Assembly (NCBI GenBank): GCA_963715825.1
Contig: CAVQSI010000027.1
Span: forward strand, 62,001 to 126,000
Origin: Sva-07 sp963715825
Lineage (GTDB): Bacteria; Actinomycetota; Acidimicrobiia; Acidimicrobiales; Ilumatobacteraceae
Reading direction: 5' to 3'
Length of the DNA: 64,000 bases
In this document: piece after piece, positions 1 through 7,871 of the stretch
Position numbering within the stretch: the first letter of the stretch is position 1
Layout of the letters: each line of letters begins with the position of its first letter
Position numbers and translations under genes: made by a program
The notes under the pieces: model-generated
Databases searched by the model: none
What the model was told of the DNA's origin: nothing
What the model saw: only the letters and a program-made list of their open reading frames with translations

Positions 1-435
1 GTGGCGGCGTTGCCGCTGTTGGTGCTGACGGCGTGCGGGGGCGACGACTCCGCTGACGACGGTCCGTTGACGCTGACCTTCGATGGTTCGAGCTGTGTCT
101 ACGAGGGCCCCGACACGCTCTCGCCGGGTCCGGTCGAGTTCTCGTACTCGAACGAGACCGAGGAGATCGCGAGCCACGGAATCGTGCACATCACCGCTGA
201 TGACATCACGCTCGACGACATCCAGCGACTCAGCGAAACCGATCCGGAGTGGACCGGAGACCCTGACTCACTCGGAGAAGGCGGAGGGGAGACCGTGACC
301 GTCGGTGTGACGACGATGCCCGGCCGCCGTTTGGAGTCCACGGTCGACCTGACGGCCGGCCTGTACTACTTCGTCTGCATGTACAACAGCATGGAGAACT
401 TCACCTATGGAGGTGGCATCACCGTTGAGCCCTGA
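1..435 (+). CDS. Small secreted lipoprotein, 5' end cut by the window
   Basis: The reading frame is open from the first base and ends at a TGA at 433-435. The visible N-terminus (LPLLVLTAC followed by GGDDS) is the end of a lipoprotein signal peptide with a lipobox Cys, so most of the signal peptide and the true start probably lie outside the window. The mature part of about 130 residues is acidic and has a cupredoxin-like C-terminal pattern (GLYYFVCMYNS, then GGGITVEP), but only a partial copper-ligand set is visible, so copper binding is not claimed. It is probably exported and lipid-anchored. Function unknown. Confidence 0.6.
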   Translation: MAALPLLVLTACGGDDSADDGPLTLTFDGSSCVYEGPDTLSPGPVEFSYSNETEEIASHGIVHITADDITLDDIQRLSETDPEWTGDPDSLGEGGGETVTVGVTTMPGRRLESTVDLTAGLYYFVCMYNSMENFTYGGGITVEP

Positions 436-497
436 GCTGAACGGTCTCGTCGACGACACCCGATGCGCCCGCCGACTGAGGTGTCGATCGGGTGGAT

Positions 498-1900
498 TCA
501 GGTGAAGCCAGGGGCGTGGAGTGGCCAAGGTGAGGCCTGCTCGAAGATCCGGGCGAGGCGAAGGCACTGGTCTTCGCGATGGCGTGCGGTGGTGATCATC
601 AACCCGACCGGAAGCCCGTCGGCGGTCATGCCGGCGGGCACCGTGATCGCCGGCAGGTTGGCGACGTTGGCGAGCATCGTGAGCAGTGCCGCGCTGCCGG
701 CATGGCAACGCTGCCCGGCGATCTCGGTCGGCATCGGGCCCTCCGCCGCGAATGGCGCGCACGGGTTGGTGGGGGTGAGCAGCACGTCGATCTCGTCGAA
801 CAGCGAGGCGACCTGCAGCTCGAGGTGCCGGCGGGCCTTCTCGACCTTGGCGAACTGCGGCAACGTGACCGTGCGGTTGCGCCGCCAGTCGCCTGCCACC
901 AGCGGGTCGAGTTCGTCGAGGCGGTCCTCCCAGTCGTCGGGGACGTCGACGAACGCATCGGCGCTCTCCATGAACGCATAGATGCGGATGAAGTCCTCGA
1001 TCTGCACGTCCAGGCCGGTGTCGACGAGCGACGCGGCGTCGACCAGCACCGCCGCCGCCCGTTCGACCAACCTGACCACCTCGGGATCGGTGGTGGCGAA
1101 TCCCAGATCGGCCGACCACGCCGATCGCAACCCGGCGACGTCGAGCTGCTCGATCGCGTCGATGGCCGCGAGACCCGAAGCGGGGAGGCTCGTGCGGTCG
1201 CGCATGTCGGGTCCCGCCGCGATGTCGTACAGCAGGGCTGTGTCGGCGATGGTGGTCGCCAGGGCGAAGTTGACGGCGTTGCCTGCGTGGCGTGTGACGC
1301 CGAACGTCGGCACCCGTCCGAAGGTCGGCTTCAATCCAGGTAGCCCGCATGACGCGGCGGGTCCCCGGATCGATCCACCGCCGTCGCTGGCGGTGCCGAA
1401 AGGAATCACCCCGGCCGACACAGCAGCGGCAGTTCCGCCACTCGACCCGCCCGGTGTGCGCTCGGGATTCCATGGGTTGCGGGTCACGCCGTGCAACGGG
1501 CTCGCCGTGTAGCCGAACGCCCCGAACTCCGGCGCCGCCGTCTTGCCGATCGGGATCGCACCCGCAGCGCGGAAGCGCTCGACGTGGATGTCGTCGCGGG
1601 TCGCCGGGGCCGCGTCGGCATACCAACGCGAGCCCCGGGTGGTCGGCATGCCCAGGCAGTCCTCGAGGTCCTTCACCCCGAACGGCACCCCGGCGAGTGG
1701 GCCGAGCCGCTCGCCGGCTGCCCGGGTACGGTCGACCGCATCGGCGGCCGCCAGCGCACCGTCGGCGTCGACGGAACGAACGCGTTGAGCGCCGGCTGCT
1801 GTTCCTCGATCTGGTGCAGCGCGTGTTCGACGAGTTGTCGAGCCGTGATCTTGCCAGTGCGTACCGCAGTGGCGGTTCGTTGGACGTCGCCGAGTGTCAT
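498..1900 (-). pseudogene. Amidase signature family protein with a frameshift
   Basis: The gene reads as an amidase of the GatA/aminohydrolase signature family. A Lys in GVPFGVKD, the Gly/Ser loop GGSSGG and SDGGGSIRGPA supply the Ser-cisSer-Lys triad. The N-terminus (MTLGDVQRTATAVRTG ... ALNAFV), starting at the ATG at 1898-1900, lies in a different frame from the rest (VDADGALAAADA onward). The two halves join only if one base is added near 1770-1780. The long in-frame extension upstream to 1973 has no amidase similarity and runs into a repeat, so it is not the true start. Either the gene is newly broken or the consensus has a one-base error; the rest looks intact, so I favour error. Substrate unknown. 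Confidence 0.75.
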
Positions 1901-1928
1901 CGCCGGATGGTACCGAGTCGGGGCCCTC

Positions 1929-1980
1929 CGTTTGCGCTGCAATTGCGGCGACCCGGTCCTCCGGAATTGTCACGCGAACG
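1929..1980 (-). repeat. 52-bp palindromic repeat, copy 1 (inverted, divergent)
   Basis: A 52-bp block begins CGTTTGCG, ends CGCGAACG and has a CGACCCGGTCC core. Its reverse orientation aligns over its full length with the elements at 3877-3928, 32505-32556 and 32578-32629. It lies between the amidase start and the heliorhodopsin stop. Outer arms are roughly inverted (CGTTTG/CAAACG-like), so it could fold as a hairpin. It is the second most diverged copy. Confidence 0.6.
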
Positions 1981-1998
1981 GGTGGGAGGCGTGAGCGA

Positions 1999-2823
1999 TC
2001 AGTCGAGGCTGGGGAAGTAGATCTGCCAGGCGAGCAGCGACTTCGCGGCGAGGGAGAGCACGAGGTACGCCTTCTCGCCGTAGATGTAGTCGGTCCACTT
2101 GCCGATGCCCCGGTACTGCAGCCACTGGTTGAGCCCGAAGCTGAAGAACAGCACGAACTGCACGATGACGATGCCGTAGACGAAGCCGGGCACGGTCTCC
2201 GATCCCACGATCTGGATCAGGATGCCGACCCATGGAGCGATGCCGGCGAGCGTGCCGAACCAGAACGGCATCATCGTGGTGGTCTCACGGCCGGGCGGGT
2301 TCATGCGCTCCTGGATCCAGCCGAACAGGATCATCGCCACGTTCGCGCCGATCACGGCGACGACGGCGGTGATGTTGGTGATGCCGCTGTAGAAGCCGAT
2401 CAGCAGGATCATGATCGTGGCGCTCACCGAGTACTCGACCCACCTGAACCGGTTGATGCCGCCACGCAGATCGTTCTCGTACGTCGATCGCGCAAACGTC
2501 GAGGTCACCAGGTGATCGATGGCAGCGAGGGCGAGGAAGAGTCCGATGGCGAAGCCGACGCGCACGTCGAACAGCGGCTCGGCGGTCGGCACCCGGGTTC
2601 CTGGCGGGCCGTCGGGGAACGTCGAGACGACCTGGATGACGAAGTCGCCCGAGAGCACCACGATCAAGACGGCCTGCACCGCGTGGAGGATCGTGAGGCC
2701 GATGTTCCAGATGCGCAGGTTGGCGAGGCGCTCGGGCGTCACGCCGGTGGCGACGACGGGGCCGTCGTCGGTTGCCTCGGGCTGGCGAGGGTTGTATCCG
2801 CTGTCGGTGATCTTGGTGGGCAT
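1999..2823 (-). CDS. Heliorhodopsin
   Basis: A 274-residue seven-helix membrane protein with the heliorhodopsin signatures. Helix 3 carries FRWVEYSVSATIM, where E130 is the family's Schiff-base counterion. The last helix carries LSLAAKSLLAWQIY, where K261 is the retinal-binding lysine. The N-terminus (about 35 residues) is polar, which in this family faces the cytoplasm (inverted topology). Heliorhodopsins bind retinal and respond to light with a slow photocycle; no pump activity is established for the family and its physiological role is unsettled. No retinal-synthesis gene is visible nearby. It is transcribed away from the formylglycine-generating enzyme at 2907. Recognition is strong: both diagnostic motifs are present and the length is normal. 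Confidence 0.93.
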   Translation of the reverse strand: MPTKITDSGYNPRQPEATDDGPVVATGVTPERLANLRIWNIGLTILHAVQAVLIVVLSGDFVIQVVSTFPDGPPGTRVPTAEPLFDVRVGFAIGLFLALAAIDHLVTSTFARSTYENDLRGGINRFRWVEYSVSATIMILLIGFYSGITNITAVVAVIGANVAMILFGWIQERMNPPGRETTTMMPFWFGTLAGIAPWVGILIQIVGSETVPGFVYGIVIVQFVLFFSFGLNQWLQYRGIGKWTDYIYGEKAYLVLSLAAKSLLAWQIYFPSLD

Positions 2824-2906
2824 GTGGAGGAACCTTCCCCGTCGTGGCCGATCTCGAACGGATCGCGTCAGAACCAGTCTCTCGCACCTGTGCCAAGCTG
2901 ACGTTG

Positions 2907-3860
2907 ATGAGCGCTTGTTGTTCCCCGTCGAACGAGTCGGACTCGTCGCGTCGGCCCGAGCGGTCGGCGGTCTCGGCAGGCAGCGGCGAGGCCGATCCCG
3001 TCGTCGACCTCGAACTCGTCGAGTTGGCGGGCGGCGAGTTCTGGATGGGCGCCGCTGACGGCGACGGCTACCCGACCGACGGTGAGGGTCCCGTCCATCA
3101 GGTCCAGCTGGGGTCGTTCTCGATCGCGCCGACGACCGTCACCAACGCGCAGTTCGCTGCGTTCTGCGACGCCACTGGGTACGTCACGCTTGCCGAATCC
3201 GACGGCTGGTCGTTCGTGTTCGGCGGTTTGTTGCCCGACGACTTCCCGCCCACCCGCGCCGTCGCCGCAGCGCCGTGGTGGCGCCAGGTCGACGGCGCCG
3301 ACTGGCGCCACCCCGCCGGTGCCCACACCACGTTCACCGACGTGGCCGACCATCCCGTCGTGCACGTGACGTGGGACGACGCCATGGCCTACTGCCGCTG
3401 GAGCGGAACCCGCCTGCCGACCGAGGCCGAGTGGGAGTTCGCCGCCCGCGGCGGCCTCGACCGTCAGCGCTTCCCGTGGGGCGAGGACCTCGAGCCTGGC
3501 GGCGAGCACCGCATGAACGTGTTCCAGGGCGAGTTCCCCGGCGTCAACACCGCGGCCGACGGATTCGCCGGCACCGCGCCCGTGCGCTCGTTCCCGCCCA
3601 ACGGGTTCGGGCTGTACGAGACCTCGGGCAACGTGTGGGAGTGGTGCGCCGACTGGTTCTCACCCGACACCTACCGCGAGAGCGAGCGACGCTCACCCCG
3701 AGTGAATCCAGCCGGCCCGCCCGGCGGCACCCACCGGGTGATGCGCGGTGGGTCGTATCTGTGCCACGACTCGTACTGCAACCGCTACCGCGTCGGCGCC
3801 CGCAGCGCCAACACCCCCGACAGCGCCACCGGCAACATCGGCTTCCGCGTCGCCCGCTGA
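2907..3860 (+). CDS. Formylglycine-generating enzyme (sulfatase-modifying factor)
   Basis: A SUMF1/FGE-family protein of about 317 residues that closely resembles the Streptomyces-type enzyme. Visible hallmarks are LVELAGGEFWMGAA near the N-terminus, RLPTEAEWEFAARGG, NVWEWCADWFSP, and the C-terminal RGGSYLCHDSYCNRYR followed by NTPDSATGNIGFR. The two Cys of LCHDSYC are the copper-binding catalytic pair, so the enzyme should be active. FGE oxidises the Cys of CxPxR motifs in type I sulfatases to formylglycine. No sulfatase is visible in the window. The start is uncertain: I chose the ATG at 2907 (MSACCSPSNES...), and an upstream ATG at 2844 overlaps the divergent promoter region. Confidence 0.92.
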   Translation: MSACCSPSNESDSSRRPERSAVSAGSGEADPVVDLELVELAGGEFWMGAADGDGYPTDGEGPVHQVQLGSFSIAPTTVTNAQFAAFCDATGYVTLAESDGWSFVFGGLLPDDFPPTRAVAAAPWWRQVDGADWRHPAGAHTTFTDVADHPVVHVTWDDAMAYCRWSGTRLPTEAEWEFAARGGLDRQRFPWGEDLEPGGEHRMNVFQGEFPGVNTAADGFAGTAPVRSFPPNGFGLYETSGNVWEWCADWFSPDTYRESERRSPRVNPAGPPGGTHRVMRGGSYLCHDSYCNRYRVGARSANTPDSATGNIGFRVAR

Positions 3861-3876
3861 CACCCCGCCCCACCCA

Positions 3877-3928
3877 CGTTCGGGTTGCATTCCCGGCGGA
3901 CCGGGTCACCCAAATCTGCCCACAAACG
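3877..3928 (+). repeat. 52-bp palindromic repeat, copy 2 (divergent)
   Basis: This copy has the same length and layout as the 32.5-kb copies: it begins CGTTCGGGTTGC, has a GGACCGGGTCACCC core and ends CACAAACG. It lies in the short convergent gap between the FGE stop and the end of selO. Conservation is highest in the core and outer ends, as expected for a palindromic extragenic element. Confidence 0.65.
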
Positions 3929-3944
3929 GGTTGGAGCGTGACGT

Positions 3945-5426
3945 TCAGGTGCCGCAGAAGGTGCGGTAACCGGCCATCGCGTCGCTGGGCGCGGGTCGGG
4001 CGTAGCGGTCGAGGCCGGGTCGTTCGTCGAACGGGTGGGTGACCACGTCGAGGAGTTCGTCGAGCGCATCGTGGTCGCCCCAACTCGCGGCGGTCAGGAC
4101 CTCTTCGACGATGTGGTTGCGAGGGACGTAGATCGGATTCACGCCATCCATCCGCTCGGCGATCGCGTCGCGATCGTCGCCCACCAGCGCCAGCCAACGC
4201 GTCGACCACGCATCGAACGCCTCCGGATCGGCGAACAGTGATCGAGCGGGCGTCTCGTCGCCACGCACCGCCGACGACAGCGCCCGCAGGCACATCGTGT
4301 AGTCGACACGCTGCTCGGCCATCAGCGCGAGCAGGTCGCCGATCACGTCGTCGCCAGCCGGCACGTCGGCGGCGAGGCCGAGCTTGGCATGCATCTCGAC
4401 GCTCCAGGCGGCCTGGAAGCGCGCGGGGAACGTCTGCAGCACCTCGGTTGCGGCTGCGATCGCTGTGTCGGTGTCGGCGTCGAACAACGGCAGCATCGCC
4501 TCGGCCAGACGGGCAAGGTTCCAGGTGATGATCGCCGGCTGGTTGCCGTAGGCGTAACGGCCGCCGTGGTCGATCGAACTGAACACGGTCGCCGGGTCGT
4601 AGGCATCCATGAACGCACACGGCCCGTAGTCGATCGTCTCGCCCGAGATCGTGGTGTTGTCGGTGTTCAGCACACCGTGGATGAAGCCGACCGCCATCCA
4701 CTTCGCGACGAGCGACGCCTGCACCGACACGACGTGGTCGAACAGTGCGAGCGCCGGGATGTCCGCATCGGCGGCCTCCGGAACGTGACGTCCGATCGCA
4801 TAGTCGGTCAGCTGCTCGAGCAGCTCGCGCTCGCCGGTTGCGGCTGCGAACTGGAACGTGCCGACGCGGAGATGGCTCGACGCGACCCGCGCCAGGATCG
4901 CGGCGGGCACCTCCGCGTGGCGTCCCTCGACCTCTCGGACGATCGTGTCACCCGTCGCCACGACGGCAAGCGCACGCGTGGTCGGGATCCCGAGCGCGTG
5001 CATCGCCTCGGCGATCACGTACTCGCGGAGCATGGGCCCGAGCGCGGCGCGCCCGTCGCCGCCACGTGCGAATGGTGTGCGTCCGGAGCCTTTCAGGTGG
5101 AGGTCGCATCGAGTGCCGTCGTCGGCGACGAACTCGCCGAGCAGGAGCGCCCGCCCGTCACCGAGCCGCGGCGAGTAGCCGCCGAACTGGTGGCCGGCAT
5201 AGGCCTGCGCAACTGTGGTCACGCCAGCGGGCGCGTCGTTCCCGGCGAGGATCGCCACACCGGCCGGCGAGCGGAGTGCCTCCACATCGATGCCGAGTTC
5301 CAAGGCCAGCGCCTCGTTGACGATCACCAGCATCGGGTCCGACACCGGTTCGGCCCGCCACGGTTGATGCAGCCCGACCAGCTCCCTGGCGAACGAATCG
5401 TCGAGTGCGAAGACGGCAGCGGTCAT
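3945..5426 (-). CDS. selO: SelO-family protein adenylyltransferase (YdiU)
   Basis: A 493-residue SelO/YdiU pseudokinase-fold protein. Family motifs include YAGHQFGGYSPRLGDGRA, HLKGSGRTPFARGGDGRA, LREYVIAEAMHALGIPTTRAL, GVLNTDNTTISGETIDYGP and YAYGNQPAIITWNLARLAE. SelO transfers AMP from ATP onto Ser, Thr or Tyr of target proteins and is linked to redox homeostasis. Many eukaryotic homologues end in a selenocysteine; here the C-terminus is FCGT with an ordinary TGC Cys codon. The ATG start at 5424-5426 aligns with the family N-terminus. The gene stands alone, convergent with FGE. Confidence 0.95.
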   Translation of the reverse strand: MTAAVFALDDSFARELVGLHQPWRAEPVSDPMLVIVNEALALELGIDVEALRSPAGVAILAGNDAPAGVTTVAQAYAGHQFGGYSPRLGDGRALLLGEFVADDGTRCDLHLKGSGRTPFARGGDGRAALGPMLREYVIAEAMHALGIPTTRALAVVATGDTIVREVEGRHAEVPAAILARVASSHLRVGTFQFAAATGERELLEQLTDYAIGRHVPEAADADIPALALFDHVVSVQASLVAKWMAVGFIHGVLNTDNTTISGETIDYGPCAFMDAYDPATVFSSIDHGGRYAYGNQPAIITWNLARLAEAMLPLFDADTDTAIAAATEVLQTFPARFQAAWSVEMHAKLGLAADVPAGDDVIGDLLALMAEQRVDYTMCLRALSSAVRGDETPARSLFADPEAFDAWSTRWLALVGDDRDAIAERMDGVNPIYVPRNHIVEEVLTAASWGDHDALDELLDVVTHPFDERPGLDRYARPAPSDAMAGYRTFCGT

Positions 5427-5466
5427 GCACTCAGCCTAGGAACCTCCGCCACACCGAAACCCGAGT

Positions 5467-5509
5467 GCGATGAGTTTCCGTGCGGACAGGTCGCGCGGAG
5501 ACTCATCGC
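5467..5509. repeat. 43-bp hairpin repeat, copy A
   Basis: The ends GCGATGAGTTTCCG and CGGAGACTCATCGC are inverted complements with one mismatch, around a short GC-rich centre. An almost identical element follows at 5529-5571, differing at a single base (GGAGAC versus GGAAAC). Both lie in the gap next to selO and a monooxygenase remnant. Confidence 0.8.
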
Positions 5510-5528
5510 ATGGGGGTGTGGGCCCGGA

Positions 5529-5571
5529 GCGATGAGTTTCCGTGCGGACAGGTCGCGCGGAAACTCATCGC
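5529..5571. repeat. 43-bp hairpin repeat, copy B
   Basis: This is the second copy of the GCGATGAGTTTCCG ... CGGAAACTCATCGC hairpin, 62 bp after copy A in the same orientation. Its arms (GATGAGTTTCCG and CGGAAACTCATC) are perfectly complementary, so the one difference from copy A restores pairing. It resembles a small palindromic mobile or REP-like unit. No transposase is visible nearby. Confidence 0.8.
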
Positions 5572-5580
5572 TCACGGTCG

Positions 5581-5779
5581 AAGCTGCGCCCTCGTGGAGG
5601 TGGTGTGCAGCGTCGCCGGCCGGGAACACTCGACCAGACCGCATCGAGTCGGCGACGGTGGCGTGGAAGCGGTACACCACGGCACGAATCCGTTCGGCGT
5701 CGTCGGTGCTCAGCCACGGCGACAGCCACTCCCACACCCGCTCGTCGGCGACCTTCTCGTCGCTGGTCTCGCCCATCAT
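5581..5779 (-). pseudogene. Remnant of an FAD-dependent (MhpA-like) aromatic hydroxylase
   Basis: A fragment of about 66 residues matches the region before and at the second FAD motif of 3-(3-hydroxyphenyl)propionate-type hydroxylases: ERVWEWLSPWLSTDDAERI, AVVYRFHATVADSMRSG, then RVFPAGDAAH. The sequence loses family similarity right after GDAAH, close to the hairpin repeats. Neither the N-terminal FAD-binding domain nor the C-terminus is present. The full enzyme is about 500-580 residues, so this is a clear deletion remnant of an aromatic degradation gene, pointing away from the ring-cleavage remnant at 5799. Confidence 0.65.
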
Positions 5780-5798
5780 TCGATCTACGTTGTCCAGC

Positions 5799-6236
5799 CA
5801 TGGGGTTGCACCGGCTGACATCGACCACCTTGGGCGTGCCTGACGTGGCGGCATCATCTGCGTTCTTCCGCGACTTCGGCCTGTCGGGCTCGCCGTCCAG
5901 GCCGCGCCTGTCGCCTTTCCGCACCACATCGCGTTCGAGGTCGACGACGTCGACGACGTGGTCCGCGGCGGCCAGGCAATGGTCGACGCCGACCCAGGCC
6001 GACACATGTGGGGCGTCGGGCGCCACGCCATCGGCTCGAACTGGTTCTGGTACCTGCGTGAGCCCGGTGGGACCTTCATCGAGTACACCTCGGACATCGA
6101 CCGCATCTCCGAGCAGGACAAGTACCAGCCGAAGGACTGGCAGGGCCACGAGTACCTCTACTCGTTCGGGCCCCCACCGCCGCCCGAGTTCCTCGAACCC
6201 GCCGACATGGCGGACCTGATCGCTTCTTCCACCTGA
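5799..6236 (+). pseudogene. Remnant of a VOC-fold (extradiol dioxygenase-like) gene
   Basis: The start (MGLHRLTSTTLGVPDVAASSAFFRDFGLS) is the first strand and helix of a vicinal-oxygen-chelate domain. Similarity then jumps, in another frame, to HHIAFEVDDVDDV and GSNWFWYLREPGGTFIEYTSDIDRI, which belong to a second domain with its metal-ligand Glu. The middle is missing and the frame is broken near 5895-5925, so this is a truncated, frame-disrupted copy of a roughly 300-residue ring-cleavage-type enzyme. Together with the hydroxylase remnant and the FAH-type hydrolase downstream it suggests a decayed meta-cleavage cluster. Confidence 0.65.
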
Positions 6237-6237
6237 T

Positions 6238-6270
6238 GATCACGCCTGGGGTCTGACCCCTGGCGTGATC
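6238..6270. repeat. 33-bp GGGGTCtGACCCC-cored palindrome, copy 1
   Basis: GATCACGCCTGGGGTC, a central T, then GACCCCTGGCGTGATC: two 16-bp arms with one mismatch. It sits between the VOC remnant and the FAH-type hydrolase start. There is no T-run, so it is not a standard terminator. A near copy follows that gene at 7245-7277. Confidence 0.85.
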
Positions 6271-6295
6271 GTCCCGTTCGAAAGGTTCATCCACC

Positions 6296-7162
6296 ATGGG
6301 ATTCCGACTTGGGAACGTCAACGGACGGGCGGTGCTCGTCCACGGCAATTCCTACACCGACATCGCCACGCACTCCTCGGGAGCGCTCGGCTCCGACCCG
6401 ATGGAAGCGCTGACCCGACCCGACCTGCTGTCCGAGTTGTCGGCAACACTCGACGAGTCGTCGGTCACCGGACTGCTCGCCGACGTGGTCCTCGGACCAC
6501 CAGTGCCGCGGCCGCAGAAGTCGTTCGGTGTCGGACTCAACTACGCCTCGCACGCAGCGGAGGCCGGACGCGAATCGCCCGACAGCCCACTCGTGTTCAC
6601 CAAGTTCCCGTCGTGCCTCGTCGGCCCGACTGCCGACGTCGAGATCCGCAGCGATGGCTGCGACTACGAGGGCGAACTCGTCGTCGTGATCGGCGAGGGC
6701 GGTCGCGACATCACGATCGACGACGCCTGGAACCATGTCGTGGGCGTCACGATCGGCCAGGACATCTCCGACCGCCCCGCCCAGTTCGCCGCCACACCAC
6801 CGCACTTCGACCTCGGCAAGTCGTTCGACACGTTCGGCCCGACCGGCCCGGTGCTCGTGTCCACCGACGAACTCGCCGACCGCGACGCCCTGCACATCGT
6901 GTGTTCGATCAACGGCGAGGTCCGCCAGGACGGCACCACCGCCGACCTGATCTTCGACGTACCCACGCTCGTCAGCTTCCTGTCGTCGATCACCACGCTC
7001 GTGACCGGCGACATCATCTTCACCGGCACACCCGAAGGCGTCGGCGCCGCGCAGGGCAAGTTCCTCGCCGACGGCGACGTGATCACCACCACCATCGACG
7101 GCATCGGCACGATGACCAACCGGGTCGTCCGCATCAGCGACCCACGCCCGATCCGGGGCTGA
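6296..7162 (+). CDS. Fumarylacetoacetate hydrolase-fold family protein
   Basis: A 288-residue FAH-fold enzyme. The catalytic domain shows GVGLNYASHAAEAG, YEGELVVVIG (metal-ligand Glu), GQDISDR, LGKSFDTFGPTGP and DIIFTGTPEGVG. The family contains acylpyruvases, 2-hydroxyhepta-2,4-diene-1,7-dioate isomerases and hydratases that act on aromatic ring-cleavage products. The N-terminal 75 residues form the usual variable domain. It sits downstream of hydroxylase and dioxygenase remnants and may be the surviving lower-pathway enzyme. It is flanked on both sides by near-identical 33-bp palindromes. Exact substrate cannot be read from the sequence. Confidence 0.9.
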   Translation: MGFRLGNVNGRAVLVHGNSYTDIATHSSGALGSDPMEALTRPDLLSELSATLDESSVTGLLADVVLGPPVPRPQKSFGVGLNYASHAAEAGRESPDSPLVFTKFPSCLVGPTADVEIRSDGCDYEGELVVVIGEGGRDITIDDAWNHVVGVTIGQDISDRPAQFAATPPHFDLGKSFDTFGPTGPVLVSTDELADRDALHIVCSINGEVRQDGTTADLIFDVPTLVSFLSSITTLVTGDIIFTGTPEGVGAAQGKFLADGDVITTTIDGIGTMTNRVVRISDPRPIRG

Positions 7163-7244
7163 CGGCGGGCTCACCGCTCGGCTTCGGCCTGGAGCATCTC
7201 GCCGCGCAAGGCTGGGAGACGGGCAAGTACGCCCACCAGTGACC

Positions 7245-7277
7245 GATCACGCCAGGGGTCTGACCCCTGGGGTGATC
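7245..7277. repeat. 33-bp GGGGTCtGACCCC-cored palindrome, copy 2
   Basis: GATCACGCCAGGGGTC, a central T, then GACCCCTGGGGTGATC, again 16-bp arms with one mismatch, but at a different position from the mismatch in copy 1. It lies between the FAH-fold gene and the CMD gene, ending 12 bp before the latter's ATG. Confidence 0.85.
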
Positions 7278-7289
7278 CGAGGAGCGACG

Positions 7290-7856
7290 ATGACCAAGCG
7301 ACCGACTGCACCACGAATCGAACCGATCGACCTCGACGACGTCACCGACGACGAACTGCGCGAGACCCTCGCCGGTGCGCTCACACTCGATGGCCGTCCG
7401 CTCAACATCTTCGGTGTGCTCGGGCATCATCCGAAGCTGCTCAAGCGCTTCAACCTGCTCGGCGGGTTCATCCTGAACAAGGGTCTGCTCCCCGAACGCG
7501 AACGCGAGCTGGTGATCCTCCGCATCGGTTGGAATGCGCAGGCCGTCTACGAGTTCGGCCAGCACACCGTGATCGGGAAGCGCTGCGGACTCACCGACGA
7601 CGAGATCGCCGCCCTCACGAGGTCGCCCTACGAACACCCGTGGAGCCCCGACGACCGCGCCCTGATCGCGCTCGCCGACGACCTCTCCGCCGACGACTGT
7701 GTCAGCGACGGCACCTGGCTGGCGTTGACCGATCGTTGGTCGGAGGCCGAACTCGTCGAACTCCTGGTCGTCGCCGGCTTCTACCGGTTGGTGTCGGGCT
7801 TCCTCAACTCTGCCGGCGTCCAACTCGACGAGGGCGTCCCGGGTTTCCCGGACTGA
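7290..7856 (+). CDS. Carboxymuconolactone decarboxylase (CMD) family protein
   Basis: A 188-residue all-helical CMD/AhpD-fold protein. The core LGHHPKLLKRFNLLGGFILNKGLLPERERELVILRIGW followed by EFGQH matches the CMD family, in which a Glu and His of the E..H motif act in the active site. There is no CxxC pair, so it is not a peroxidase-type AhpD. A Shine-Dalgarno sequence (GAGGAG) lies just before the ATG at 7290. Downstream of an FAH-fold gene, a role in aromatic or lactone catabolism is plausible but unproven. Confidence 0.85.
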   Translation: MTKRPTAPRIEPIDLDDVTDDELRETLAGALTLDGRPLNIFGVLGHHPKLLKRFNLLGGFILNKGLLPERERELVILRIGWNAQAVYEFGQHTVIGKRCGLTDDEIAALTRSPYEHPWSPDDRALIALADDLSADDCVSDGTWLALTDRWSEAELVELLVVAGFYRLVSGFLNSAGVQLDEGVPGFPD

Positions 7857-7871
7857 CGGCTGCGTCGCAGG

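Noticed and set aside
268..1626. Long minus-strand open frame over the amidase
   Set aside because: It is a shadow of the amidase in another frame: Arg/His-rich composition, no motif and wrong codon-position GC pattern.
3945..5426. SelO as evidence for selenocysteine use
   Set aside because: Bacterial SelO proteins use Cys and are not tied to the Sec machinery; here the C-terminal residue is coded by TGC. It gives no support to the UGA finding.
4389..5843. Plus-strand open frame antisense to selO
   Set aside because: No domain and a composition typical of an antisense shadow in GC-rich DNA; selO on the other strand is unmistakable.
6238..6270. Rho-independent terminator
   Set aside because: Strong stem but no loop to speak of and no T-run on either side; the same core recurs with different arms, so it is treated as a repeat.
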